From Bacillus marasmi (GTDB lineage Bacteria > Bacillota > Bacilli > Bacillales > Cytobacillaceae): a stretch of DNA of 64,000 nucleotides. The position numbers and the translations under genes were made by a program. Location of the stretch: NCBI RefSeq assembly GCF_902168435.1, contig NZ_LR656167.1, forward strand, positions 62,001-126,000, written 5' to 3'. The notes beneath the pieces were generated by a model that saw nothing but the letters and a program-made list of their open reading frames with translations, searched no databases and had not been told where the DNA came from. Positions 34,614-43,044 of the stretch are shown here, one piece after another. The stretch's first letter is position 1, and the number at the start of each line of letters is the position of its first letter.

Positions 34614-35939
34614 TTCTGTCAGTGTTTCGGAAGTTTTTAGTGCTGGTTTGGTTAGGGTGTTTATTACCAATCCAATGACGGTACCAACGATTGCTGGGAT
34701 AATCCAGTCAAGTCCTACAGCGGAAAATGGTAGAGCATTTCTTAAGGATTGCACTGCTCCAAGTTCCATCCCTGTTGCTGCTAATCCTCCAAGTACAGCG
34801 AAAACACCAGTAAATAACATGGCACTTCCGTATACCACACGTGAATTTTTGAAAAAGTGATTGAAAAAGGTTAGCATGATTAACACAATTGTTAGTGGAT
34901 AAGCTGTTACTAAAAACGGTACTGATACTTTAAGGATTTGGCTTAAGCCTAAGTTTGAAAGGGTAAATCCAACTAAAGTGACTACTAAAACAACTTGTCG
35001 ATAGCTCAATTTTGGAAGCAAATTAGAGAAATATTGTCCACAGGCGGTCGTTAATCCGACCACAGTTGTAAAGCAGGCTAAAGTGAAAATAAATCCAAGC
35101 AATGCTGTCCCGCTATTGCCAAATAACATGGTAGCTGCAGAAGCAAGAATTTGGGTCCCACTTTCATATGTTCCGCTTGCGGCCATTTTACCACCCATCC
35201 AGCCGATGCTGATATACACTAAAGCGAGTAAAACACCAGCAACGAGAGATGCTTTAAATGTATATTTCGTCAACAGCTTGCTGTCACTTACACCTTTTTG
35301 TTTCACTGCTGTTAATATTACGATACCGAATGCCAAGGATGCTAGGGCATCCATTGTGTTATAACCTTCTAAAAAGCCTTTAAAAAATGCTCCAGCTTGA
35401 TAATCACCAACTGGCGCGGTCAAGTTTCCGTCTAACTTCAAAAAGCCAGCAACACATAAAACAATCATGGCTAAAACTAAAGTCGGCGTAATCCAGCGCC
35501 CCATATATTTTTCCATTTTTGCTGGGTTTAAGCTAATTACATAAACCAATAAGAAAAAGACTACTGAAAATAAAAATAATACTAGTGTTAAATCCCAGGA
35601 TGCATCGATAAAAGGAACAACGCCCATTTCAAACGCCACATTGGCATTTCGGGGTATTGCTAGGAATGGCCCAATTGATAAATAAACAATCACCATGAAC
35701 ACTGTACTAAATACAGGATGAACACGATTTCCAATCTCTGTGATTCCACCTTTAACAAGCGAAATAGCTATTAGTACAGCAAGTGGGAGTCCAACTCCAG
35801 TTATAATAAAACCTGCCATTGCCATCCAAAAAGAGGTGCCCGACTGAGCTCCTAAAAAAGGAGGGAAAATTAAGTTTCCGGCCCCAAAAAACATTGAAAA
35901 TAACATCAAACCGATAAATAAACTATCAACTTTTTTCAT
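34611..35939 (-). CDS. brnQ: Branched-chain amino acid carrier BrnQ
   Basis: LIVCS-family sodium- or proton-coupled symporter for Ile, Leu and Val, 442 aa, about 12 TMs. Typical N-terminus (DSLFIGLMLFSMFFGAGNLIFPPFLG) and conserved GFLEGYNTMDALASLAFGIV. AAAGGGAGAG precedes ATG. Preceded by a T-box leader, so expression should rise when a branched-chain amino acyl-tRNA is uncharged. Confidence 0.95.
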   Translation of the reverse strand: MKKVDSLFIGLMLFSMFFGAGNLIFPPFLGAQSGTSFWMAMAGFIITGVGLPLAVLIAISLVKGGITEIGNRVHPVFSTVFMVIVYLSIGPFLAIPRNANVAFEMGVVPFIDASWDLTLVLFLFSVVFFLLVYVISLNPAKMEKYMGRWITPTLVLAMIVLCVAGFLKLDGNLTAPVGDYQAGAFFKGFLEGYNTMDALASLAFGIVILTAVKQKGVSDSKLLTKYTFKASLVAGVLLALVYISIGWMGGKMAASGTYESGTQILASAATMLFGNSGTALLGFIFTLACFTTVVGLTTACGQYFSNLLPKLSYRQVVLVVTLVGFTLSNLGLSQILKVSVPFLVTAYPLTIVLIMLTFFNHFFKNSRVVYGSAMLFTGVFAVLGGLAATGMELGAVQSLRNALPFSAVGLDWIIPAIVGTVIGLVINTLTKPALKTSETLTE

Positions 35940-36030
35940 TACAAACTCTCCCTTTTTAGTAATATTTTTCCGTATAAATCAATGACGAATCACCCAACGC
36001 TAATGGACGCTGGTGTTTTCCTGGAAAAAT

Positions 36031-36302
36031 AAAAAAACCCGTCCCTATAACAAGGGACGAGTTTGTGCTCGCGTTACCACCCTAATTCCGCATCAACACA
36101 AAACATGCGGCTCTCAAGATCAACGTACCATCATACGTGTTCCATAGTAACGGAGGAAAACCCGTCAAAGCTTACTATATTTTCAGCTTTGCATCTCAGA
36201 GATGATCTTCAGAAAGGTACTGAACATCGGCTTTCACCACACGCCGACTCTCTTTGGAACAGCAATCCAAACTTACTCTTCTCGTCATTGAATTTATTAT
36301 TT
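36031..36302 (-). ncRNA. T-box leader of brnQ (probable isoleucine specifier)
   Basis: On the minus strand the leader contains an AGAGAG/GGTG...GCC stem I region, the conserved T-box AGGGTGGTAACGCG (36070-36083), and a terminator CGTCCCT/AGGGACG followed by TTTTTTT (36031-36060). The likely specifier context TGAAG-ATC-ATCTCTGAG suggests AUC (Ile). Uncharged tRNA would pair with the T-box and prevent termination, switching on brnQ. Confidence 0.9.
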
Positions 36303-36308
36303 AAAAAT

Positions 36309-36337
36309 AATTTAACAAAGGTGGTTCAATCTGTCAA
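36309..36337 (-). promoter_or_regulatory. Promoter of the brnQ T-box leader
   Basis: Minus strand TTGACA, 17-nt spacer, TAAATT: a near-consensus sigma-A promoter placing the start near 36302. Confidence 0.8.
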
Positions 36338-36339
36338 TA

Positions 36340-36607
36340 TTTTTTGATAGTTTTTATTTTTATAAAACTTCAAAGTGCATCCTGCCGAATTGAAGGGGGA
36401 GCCTTTTGAAAATTCAATTGGACAAATTCTTCTACAAAAATGTTAATCTTGTAAAATCGACAATGGTAAATGTTTCTGTTTTTTTAGGATTAGATAAAAC
36501 CTTTTGCTAGACATGGATAGTATTCACTTGTATATAATATAATACAATGCGTATGTTATTTGTATTATTCAATTAAATTGTTTTGTTTAGTATTTTGCAA
36601 TATTAAT
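36340..36607. other. Intergenic region between brnQ leader and azlC
   Basis: AT-rich, about 270 bp, with no convincing open frame. TATAAT-like stretches near 36534-36545 may belong to an azlC promoter, but no clear -35 was identified. Confidence 0.4.
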
Positions 36608-36624
36608 AGGTGGTGAGAAAGACC

Positions 36625-37353
36625 TTGGAAGAAATCGTGTTAAATAAACCTTCAACGGAATTTAAGAAGGGCTTACAGTCGGGATTGAGCATTGCGATAG
36701 GTTATTTACCAATTGCTTTAACGTTTGGACTACTTGCCAAAACAACAGGAATAACGCTTATTGAAACTTTATCGATGAGTATATTCGTGTATGCGGGGGC
36801 GTCGCAATACATAGCATTAAATTTAATTTCGCTTGGAACCGGGGCGTTTGAGATTATCCTGACAACATTCATTGTCAACATTCGTCACTTTCTTATGTCT
36901 GCGTCGCTCAATGAAATGAGCGAAGATGATTCCATTAGTAAGAAAATAGTTTATTCCTATGGGATAACGGATGAAACATTTTCAGTTGCAGCAACAAATG
37001 AAGGAAAAGTATCAGCACGTTACATGTTTGGTCTTACCTCAATAGCCTATTTGAGTTGGGTTATTAATTCAGGAGTTGGATATGTAATTGGTGCTGCTTT
37101 GCCCGAGACACTTCAGGAAAGTATGTCTGTTGCACTTTATGCGATGTTTGTTGGACTGCTAGTACCATCTCTTAAGAAAAGCGTGAAGGTTATTTTACTT
37201 GCTGTTTTGGCGGCATGCTTTAACTCTGTTTTCACGCTTAGTGGGTGGCTATCTACCGGGTGGTCGATTGTTGCATCCACACTTCTTTCTGCAGTTTTAA
37301 TTGAAATGGTCAATTCGTTCAAGCTGAGACAGGGAGGGAGAGGCCTTGAATAA
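36625..37353 (+). CDS. azlC: AzlC family branched-chain amino acid exporter subunit
   Basis: Large subunit of an AzlCD-type exporter, 242 aa, about 6-8 TMs (GLSIAIGYLPIALTFGLLAK, FVYAGASQYIALNLI, NIRHFLMSASLN). Start assigned to TTG 36625, 9 nt after AGGTGG; the GTG at 36610 overlaps that site. Overlaps azlD by 8 nt. In B. subtilis AzlCD exports leucine analogues; here it lies near brnQ, so export and import of branched-chain amino acids cluster. Confidence 0.9.
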   Translation: MEEIVLNKPSTEFKKGLQSGLSIAIGYLPIALTFGLLAKTTGITLIETLSMSIFVYAGASQYIALNLISLGTGAFEIILTTFIVNIRHFLMSASLNEMSEDDSISKKIVYSYGITDETFSVAATNEGKVSARYMFGLTSIAYLSWVINSGVGYVIGAALPETLQESMSVALYAMFVGLLVPSLKKSVKVILLAVLAACFNSVFTLSGWLSTGWSIVASTLLSAVLIEMVNSFKLRQGGRGLE

Positions 37354-37648
37354 TTTAATCTGGATGATTATCGGAATGGGGCTAGTCACTTTTATCCCAC
37401 GAATGCTCCCGTTTGTTTTATTTAAAGGGAAGCAGCTCCCTCCATTTTTACAAGGTGTTTTGCGGAATGTTCCATATGCCACGTTAGGAGCGCTTATATT
37501 TCCAGGAATTTTATTAATTCAGGATGATATTTGGTACGGATTGCTTGGAGCGGGGGCTGCTTTTATTATCGCTTGGTTCGGTGCCAATGTGATTGTGGTC
37601 GTACTAGGCTCTATTGCCGTCTTAACTGTATATTCTTATTTCTTTTAA
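37346..37648 (+). CDS. azlD: AzlD family membrane protein
   Basis: Small partner of AzlC, 100 aa, with three to four TMs and the family motif MGLVTFIPRMLPF. TTG start after GGGAGGGAG, overlapping azlC. Forms a complex with AzlC in the membrane. Confidence 0.9.
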   Translation: MNNLIWMIIGMGLVTFIPRMLPFVLFKGKQLPPFLQGVLRNVPYATLGALIFPGILLIQDDIWYGLLGAGAAFIIAWFGANVIVVVLGSIAVLTVYSYFF

Positions 37649-37667
37649 GTTTTTATTACATAGGAAA

Positions 37668-37698
37668 AACCCGTCAATTTGTGCGGGTTCTTTTTTTT
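37668..37698 (+). terminator. Terminator of azlCD
   Basis: AACCCG/CGGGTT stem (37668-37673 with 37684-37689), then C and eight T residues. Confidence 0.8.
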
Positions 37699-37778
37699 GA
37701 TTATGATAACGATGTTCTATTTCGTTGGAATTTTACTAAACATAATAATGAGAAGTTGTACAAAAAGGAGGACAGCAA

Positions 37779-39053
37779 ATGGCACGAAAGCTTGGCATTT
37801 TTGCCGTATTACTATATGCCGTTTATGGGTTATTGATCTATTTTTACCTTTTTTATATTGCGGATACAGGCTTACCGTTTGAATATGGTGGCACAAAAGC
37901 TGATCCTGCTACATTTTTAAATGGCAGGGAACTGATGCTTACCGAAGAATATTCGCGAACGAGAAATTTACTTTTTTTCCTGTCAACACCACTTGAGTGG
38001 CTCATTTACTTTTTAATTTTATTGGTGGGATTATCGAAGGCATTTAAAGGCTGGGCAGATAACTCATCCAAGTACAAAGCGGCACAAACGGCTATTTATT
38101 TATTTTGGCTATCCCTGTTTTCTTATATCGCGACGTTCCCAGTTGGTTATATTAGCTATTCCCTTGCAAAAACGTATAATATTTCAACGCAAACGTTTGC
38201 GGGATGGATGAAGGATAATCTGATTGACTTCTGGATTAATTATTTAACCATGTTTATTACTGTGGCTGTTTTATATTGGCTGATGAAAAAGAGTGTGAAG
38301 CGATGGTGGTTATATGCTTGGCTCTTATCTGTTCCATTTACTCTTTTTTTAATGTTTTTGCAGCCAGTCGTTATCGATCCACTATATAATGATTTTTATC
38401 AGTTAAAGGATAAGGAGCTCGAAGCAAAGATTCTCGCTTTAGCTGAAAAAGCTGAGATTCCAGCGGAGCATGTATTCGAAGTGAACATGGCGGAAAAAAC
38501 CAATGCATTAAACGCTTATGTTACCGGAATCGGTGCAAATTCACGGATTGTGTTGTGGGATACGACCTTAAATCGGCTTGATGATGAGCAAATTTTATTT
38601 ATTATGGCACACGAAATGGCGCACTATGTAGAAAAGCATATTTACATCGGCATAGCTGGTTACTTGCTGCTCAGTCTTGTTGGATTGTATTTAGTATATC
38701 GGATTATGAATTGGGCAGTTCCGAGGTACGGTAAGGTGTTAAAATTTGAATCGGCTGCAGATATTCGTTCGTTACCATTTTTATTAATGGTTCTGTCAAT
38801 GCTGATGTTCGTCTCTAGTCCCTTAAGTAATTTTGTATCACGTTACCAAGAAACTAGGGCTGATCGATATGCAATTGAAATGACAGAAAATCCTGAAGCT
38901 GCGATTGATTCATTTCAGGAGCTGACAAGAGCAGGGCTCAGTCAGGTCAACCCACCATTATTGGTTAAAATTTTCCGTTACGGACATCCGACGATGCTTG
39001 AACGGATTTCAAGGCTTGAGGAGTACGAAATTCAACAGCTAAAACAAAAGTAA
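37779..39053 (+). CDS. yhfN: M48 family membrane zinc metalloprotease YhfN
   Basis: 424-aa Ste24/CAAX-protease-like membrane enzyme. TMs at about 5-27, 65-85, 105-130, 150-168, 177-195, then zinc motif HEMAH (278-282) with the third ligand Glu in RYQETRADRYA. A late TM pair lies at about 287-345. AAAGGAGGA precedes ATG. YhfN is the B. subtilis counterpart in length and position. Presumed role in membrane protein turnover. Confidence 0.9.
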   Translation: MARKLGIFAVLLYAVYGLLIYFYLFYIADTGLPFEYGGTKADPATFLNGRELMLTEEYSRTRNLLFFLSTPLEWLIYFLILLVGLSKAFKGWADNSSKYKAAQTAIYLFWLSLFSYIATFPVGYISYSLAKTYNISTQTFAGWMKDNLIDFWINYLTMFITVAVLYWLMKKSVKRWWLYAWLLSVPFTLFLMFLQPVVIDPLYNDFYQLKDKELEAKILALAEKAEIPAEHVFEVNMAEKTNALNAYVTGIGANSRIVLWDTTLNRLDDEQILFIMAHEMAHYVEKHIYIGIAGYLLLSLVGLYLVYRIMNWAVPRYGKVLKFESAADIRSLPFLLMVLSMLMFVSSPLSNFVSRYQETRADRYAIEMTENPEAAIDSFQELTRAGLSQVNPPLLVKIFRYGHPTMLERISRLEEYEIQQLKQK

Positions 39054-39061
39054 TAAAAAAC

Positions 39062-39090
39062 AAAACCCCTGTTTCTACAGGGGTTTTTAA
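39062..39090. terminator. Terminator after yhfN
   Basis: AAAACCCCTGT/ACAGGGGTTTT stem with TTCT loop and T tail; also usable from the minus strand by yhzC. Confidence 0.85.
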
Positions 39091-39117
39091 TGGTAAGAAA
39101 TTCGTTAGCTTTTGGAC

Positions 39118-39354
39118 TTAAGATCCAAATCGCTTATTTAGTTCTCGATATTGTGTGGATAAATGAATGAATTCTTCTTGGTTGCGATCATCAATGGCCT
39201 GATCGATGAGAGTTAATAATTTTTCCCTTCTCGAAGTTAAAAGCACCTCAGACAGTAGCATCTCAATGTACAACTCCAAAACAAAGGATTCACTTGATTT
39301 TTTTCTATTCATGGCACCGGATTTCATTAACTCTGAATAAGATCTCTCTTTCAT
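39118..39354 (-). CDS. yhzC: IDEAL-domain protein YhzC
   Basis: 78-aa protein ending in an IDEAL domain (LLTLIDQAIDDRNQEEFIHLS, about 46-66), a short helical motif found in Bacillales. AGGGGTGA precedes ATG 39352-39354. Divergent neighbour of comK, the same as yhzC in B. subtilis. Function unknown. Confidence 0.85.
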   Translation of the reverse strand: MKERSYSELMKSGAMNRKKSSESFVLELYIEMLLSEVLLTSRREKLLTLIDQAIDDRNQEEFIHLSTQYRELNKRFGS

Positions 39355-39543
39355 CGTTATCACCCCTGCAACCTTTTTACTATTATATGGAGTTTATATA
39401 AAACAATCAATAAAAAATTTCGAAAATTAAAAATATAATTTCTGGAATTTATGAATAAATTAGCAATTTTTCATCAAATTTCCTATATTCGAAAATTGAA
39501 GATGCTATTATATTTTTAGAATTTGAAAAGGAGATGAAAATCA

Positions 39544-40032
39544 TTGAATCAAGAAAAGACATTATTATTTGTAGAAGAATATGAAATTAATCGTTTTACG
39601 ACGCTGATAAGGCCAGTGCTGTACGGTGAGAAAGTGTATTCGGAGGTTTTTGAGCTTCAGGATCAATTTCTTGTTCCATTGCCACCAACGGTAATCGTAG
39701 ATAAAAGCTGCAAATATTTCGGATCGAGTTTTCAAGGCAGAGTGACCGGCACACAACAACTAACGGGTTATCAAAGAAAGGTACCAATTGCGATTGATCC
39801 AACCTTCCACATTCTCTTCATGCCAACATCTTCGCCCTACAACCATGATTGTACTTGGTTATCCCATGAACATGTATTAGATTATCATCGAGAAGATTCC
39901 AAGAGCACACGAGTGATATTTCGAAACCAATCAACCCATATCATCCCAATGTCCTATAGTTCTTTTAATACCCAATTAGAACGGACTTCCCATTTGCGTT
40001 CAAAATTAATGCAAAGATATGATAAATGGTAA
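39544..40032 (+). CDS. comK: Competence transcription factor ComK
   Basis: ComK-family activator of DNA uptake genes, 162 aa, shorter than the 192-aa B. subtilis protein, the difference being at the C-terminus. Conserved segments: CKYFGSSFQGRVTGTQQLTGYQRKVPIAIDP and FMPTSSPYNHDCTWLSHEHVLDY. The B. subtilis C-terminal tail carries the MecA-dependent degradation region, so altered proteolytic control is possible. TTG start after AAAAGGAG. Upstream DNA is very AT-rich, as for ComK targets, but no canonical box pair was assigned. Confidence 0.88.
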   Translation: MNQEKTLLFVEEYEINRFTTLIRPVLYGEKVYSEVFELQDQFLVPLPPTVIVDKSCKYFGSSFQGRVTGTQQLTGYQRKVPIAIDPTFHILFMPTSSPYNHDCTWLSHEHVLDYHREDSKSTRVIFRNQSTHIIPMSYSSFNTQLERTSHLRSKLMQRYDKW

Positions 40033-40061
40033 GTTTTTTGAAAATGTAAGGGTTTACAAAT

Positions 40062-40107
40062 ACAGCAGAAAGAGGATGACATGATTAGGTCATCCTCTTT
40101 CTGCTGT
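40062..40107. repeat. 19-bp inverted repeat between comK and yhjD
   Basis: Perfect arms ACAGCAGAAAGAGGATGAC and complement around an 8-nt loop. The right arm encodes the last residues of YhjD (stop at 40090-40092). No T tract on either side, so a terminator role is plausible but not certain. Confidence 0.6.
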
Positions 40108-40470
40108 CCCGGGAATATGGCGCCGATATAAATAGTACTCCAGTAACTCCTGGACTTTGTTACGAATTCTTGGATTAAAATAATTATGGTGCTCCTCATA
40201 GCCTTTATAGAGGAACATAAACATCGTGAACGCTTCGTCCCGGTGGATTTCCTCAACCTTTAATTGATTCTGCTTCATCGTACGCTTGACCTCAGCTAAT
40301 TCCCTTTGAATTACCTTTAGGGTTTCCTCCACTAATACAGAGTAGGGCTTTTTGAGCTTAAACGGACTTTTATCAATGACGTTCAAATCACGGTTCAACA
40401 CTGTAATAACCATTGGTAAATAAATGGCTTTTTCCATCAAGTCACGTTCTTCCTCTGGAATTCTTGTCAT
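40090..40470 (-). CDS. yhjD: YhjD-like conserved hypothetical protein
   Basis: 126-aa soluble, mostly helical protein; AGAAGGATG precedes ATG. Conserved features: YLPMVITVLNRD, KKPYSVLVEETL, then a charged helix. No catalytic motif. The position beside comK and length match B. subtilis yhjD. Function unknown. Confidence 0.75.
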   Translation of the reverse strand: MTRIPEEERDLMEKAIYLPMVITVLNRDLNVIDKSPFKLKKPYSVLVEETLKVIQRELAEVKRTMKQNQLKVEEIHRDEAFTMFMFLYKGYEEHHNYFNPRIRNKVQELLEYYLYRRHIPGTAERG

Positions 40471-40650
40471 ATCCCATCCTTCTTTCGAGAAAAATAGAAC
40501 ATTTGTTCGTTGTTTATTTTACTAAAAATCATACTCCAAATCAAGATAATCTCATTATTAATATTTCAGTTAAAAAAAATTCCCCAAAAACAGGAAACTG
40601 ATGTAGGATAAAAGAAAACATTATCATATAAAAATGAAAGGGCTAGGAAA

Positions 40651-41586
40651 ATGAGATTAGAGAAAAACAAAAAGAAAAAATTAAGGTTGAAGAAAAAGTG
40701 GAAAATCACTTTTAATCTATTATTTGCCTTAATTTTAGGAATCATGATTTATTCCTACTATCAATATAAACAGGGACTATTGGTATCTAAGGGGAAGGTG
40801 GAGAAGGAGCAAATAAATTATCAATTTAATGGAAAGCGAGATCAGTTTGGTGGAACGAACATTTTATTAATCGGCAGCGATGCTCGTGAAAAGGAGACTT
40901 CAAGAGCTGATACGATTATGGTTGTCAATTATCACCCAGATAAAAAAACATTTAAACTGATATCAATTATGCGAGATACGTATGTGGACATTCCTGGTCA
41001 TGGGAAAAATAAAATCAATACGGCATATGCGTATGGTGGTCCGGAGCTATTAAGGAAAACACTAAAGGAAAACTTTGATTTGGAATTACAGTATTATTCG
41101 ATTGTTGATTTCCAAGGCTTTATACATGTGATTGATGAGGCGTTTCCTGATGGAGTCAAGATAGACGTAGAAAAAAGAATGGAAGAATACCTTGATGTTA
41201 CTCTCGAACCCGGTGAGCAGATGCTCGATGGTAAGCATTTGCTGAATTATGTGAGATTTCGTCACGATGCCGTTGGAGATTTTGGACGGGTTGAGCGACA
41301 GCAAAAGGTAGTAAATGCCTTGGCAAGCCAATTTGCAAGTATTGAGACAATCCCAAAGCTTCCGAAGCTAGTTGGGGTAGTAAGACCGTTTATTAATACC
41401 AATTTATCGACGGGAAATATGATTTCAATTGGTTCAGACTATATGAGGAAAAAAGGCGAAATTGAAACATTGCGAATACCGATTGATGGTGGTTATGAGG
41501 ATCAGCGGATTAGTGGAGTAGGCGCTGTGCTAAGGCTGGATTTCGAGAAAAATAATCAGGCAATTTATAATTTTCTAAAGAAATAA
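40651..41586 (+). CDS. tagU: LCP family polyisoprenyl-teichoic acid transferase (TagU-like)
   Basis: LytR-CpsA-Psr enzyme attaching wall teichoic acid or other glycopolymers to peptidoglycan, 311 aa. Basic N-terminus, single TM about 24-43, extracellular LCP domain from about 68 with GSDAREKETSRADTIMVV, SIMRDTYVDIPGHGKNKINTAYAYGG and LNYVRFRHDAVGDFGRVERQQ. These arginine/aspartate motifs bind the pyrophosphate lipid. Monocistronic. Confidence 0.92.
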   Translation: MRLEKNKKKKLRLKKKWKITFNLLFALILGIMIYSYYQYKQGLLVSKGKVEKEQINYQFNGKRDQFGGTNILLIGSDAREKETSRADTIMVVNYHPDKKTFKLISIMRDTYVDIPGHGKNKINTAYAYGGPELLRKTLKENFDLELQYYSIVDFQGFIHVIDEAFPDGVKIDVEKRMEEYLDVTLEPGEQMLDGKHLLNYVRFRHDAVGDFGRVERQQKVVNALASQFASIETIPKLPKLVGVVRPFINTNLSTGNMISIGSDYMRKKGEIETLRIPIDGGYEDQRISGVGAVLRLDFEKNNQAIYNFLKK

Positions 41587-41708
41587 AATGCAGTTATCCA
41601 GATTTTTTTTTAATAGGAAAAAAGTGTAGAATAAAAATATTGGGGGAATGCAATTAGGAACATTGCCAACCAACTATTTGAGTTGTAGTAATTGAGGAGA
41701 GGCACTTA

Positions 41709-42326
41709 ATGGATTTTGATACATTGAAAGAATGGTTTACGATTGAGAATATTATGACATTGATAAATGAATATCGATTACTTGGCCCGCTACCAGGGAT
41801 ATTACTTCCGATGCTGGAAGCGTTCCTACCATTCTTACCATTAGTATTGTTTGTGATGGCGAATGCCAATGCATTTGGCTTATGGTTAGGATTTTTATTT
41901 TCATGGATAGGTGCATGTGCAGGCGCTGTGCTGGTGTTTCTATTTTTTAGAAAATTTGGTCAACAGAGATTTTTGCGTTTTTTACACCGACATCCGGCAG
42001 TTGAAAAGTTAATGAAATGGGTGGAGGAACATGGATTTGGCCCGATTTTTCTATTATTGTGCTTTCCTTTCACTCCTTCAGCTGTAGTAAACATTGTGGC
42101 AGGACTTTCCAATGTTAGCATAGCTCAATATATGCTGGCAGTAATTGCCGGGAAAATGGTCATGATTTTTACCATTAGCTTTGTCGGTTATGACCTTAAG
42201 GCCCTCATCACTCAGCCGGTGCGTACGATTGTTGTAACTGTGGTCATCTTTTTATTATGGTTTGTTGGAAAAAGAATAGAAGTACGCTTGAATAGAAGTG
42301 CAAATAGAGAGCATAGCCGTGGATAA
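41709..42326 (+). CDS. yhjE: TVP38/TMEM64 (DedA-like) membrane protein YhjE
   Basis: 205-aa membrane protein of the VTT/SNARE-associated family, about five TMs. Conserved GPLPGILLPMLEAFLPFLPL and FLLLCFPFTPSAVVNIVAGLS. Members of this superfamily act in lipid scrambling or undecaprenyl phosphate recycling; this one is uncharacterised. GAGGAGAGG precedes ATG. 42 nt upstream of sipV, same order as B. subtilis yhjE-sipV. Confidence 0.88.
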   Translation: MDFDTLKEWFTIENIMTLINEYRLLGPLPGILLPMLEAFLPFLPLVLFVMANANAFGLWLGFLFSWIGACAGAVLVFLFFRKFGQQRFLRFLHRHPAVEKLMKWVEEHGFGPIFLLLCFPFTPSAVVNIVAGLSNVSIAQYMLAVIAGKMVMIFTISFVGYDLKALITQPVRTIVVTVVIFLLWFVGKRIEVRLNRSANREHSRG

Positions 42327-42368
42327 TATTGAACAAAATCTTGTAGGAATGATAGAGGAGGAGACGTC

Positions 42369-42923
42369 GTGAAGGAAGAATTAAAGCAAGAAAGCATAGA
42401 ATGGCTTAAAGCATTAGTAATCGGAATTATGATTTTTGCCTTCATTAGAACTTTTTTCTTCTCTAATTATGTAGTGGAAGGCGAGTCAATGAAGCCAACA
42501 CTCGAAGATGGGAATAAGCTAGTTGTTAATAAAATCGGCTATCAAATCGGAGACTTTAATCGTTTCGATGTCATTGTTTTTCACGCGAATGAAACTGAGG
42601 ATTATGTAAAACGAATCGTTGGGCTGCCTGGAGATCAAATTGAATACAAGGATGACGAACTCTTTATTAATGGAGAAAAAATCGATGAGCCTTTTTTAGA
42701 TATATATCGGGAACAGGCGGCTGGTGGTAGACTTACAGGCGATTTCTCCTTGCTCGAAATTACGGGCGAGAAAAAAGTGCCTGCTGGGCAATTATTTGTA
42801 TTAGGTGATAACAGATTAGGAAGCTGGGACAGCCGTCACTTCGGTTTCATCTCAATCGAACAAGTTGTCGGAAAAGTAGACCTATGCTATTGGCCGCTAA
42901 ATGAAATGACAGTATCATTTTAA
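42369..42923 (+). CDS. sipV: Type I signal peptidase SipV
   Basis: Membrane serine protease removing signal peptides, 184 aa. One N-terminal TM (about 14-32). Catalytic Ser40 in VEGESMKPTL and Lys81 in DYVKRIVGLPGD, plus box E GDNRLGSWDSRHFG. GTG start after GAGGAGGAGA. Ends in a strong terminator. SipV is a minor signal peptidase in B. subtilis. Confidence 0.92.
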   Translation: MKEELKQESIEWLKALVIGIMIFAFIRTFFFSNYVVEGESMKPTLEDGNKLVVNKIGYQIGDFNRFDVIVFHANETEDYVKRIVGLPGDQIEYKDDELFINGEKIDEPFLDIYREQAAGGRLTGDFSLLEITGEKKVPAGQLFVLGDNRLGSWDSRHFGFISIEQVVGKVDLCYWPLNEMTVSF

Positions 42924-42927
42924 CTGC

Positions 42928-42976
42928 AAAGAGTCAGGATTATTTCGTAATACGACATAATCCTGACTCTTTTTTC
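42928..42976 (+). terminator. Terminator of yhjE-sipV
   Basis: 16-bp stem AAAGAGTCAGGATTAT/ATAATCCTGACTCTTT with a 13-nt loop and T tail. Confidence 0.88.
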
Positions 42977-43044
42977 GACCACATTTTTACAAAAGCTATG
43001 ATAAAGTGGTGGAAGATTCTGAAAAATCGAAAGAGGGATTAGGA

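Noticed and set aside
39429-39469. ComK K-box pair (AAAA-N5-TTTT) upstream of comK
   Set aside because: AAAATATAATTTC and AAATTAGCAATTT are near matches, but their spacing (14 nt) does not fit the known 8, 18 or 31 nt arrangements and the region is uniformly AT-rich.
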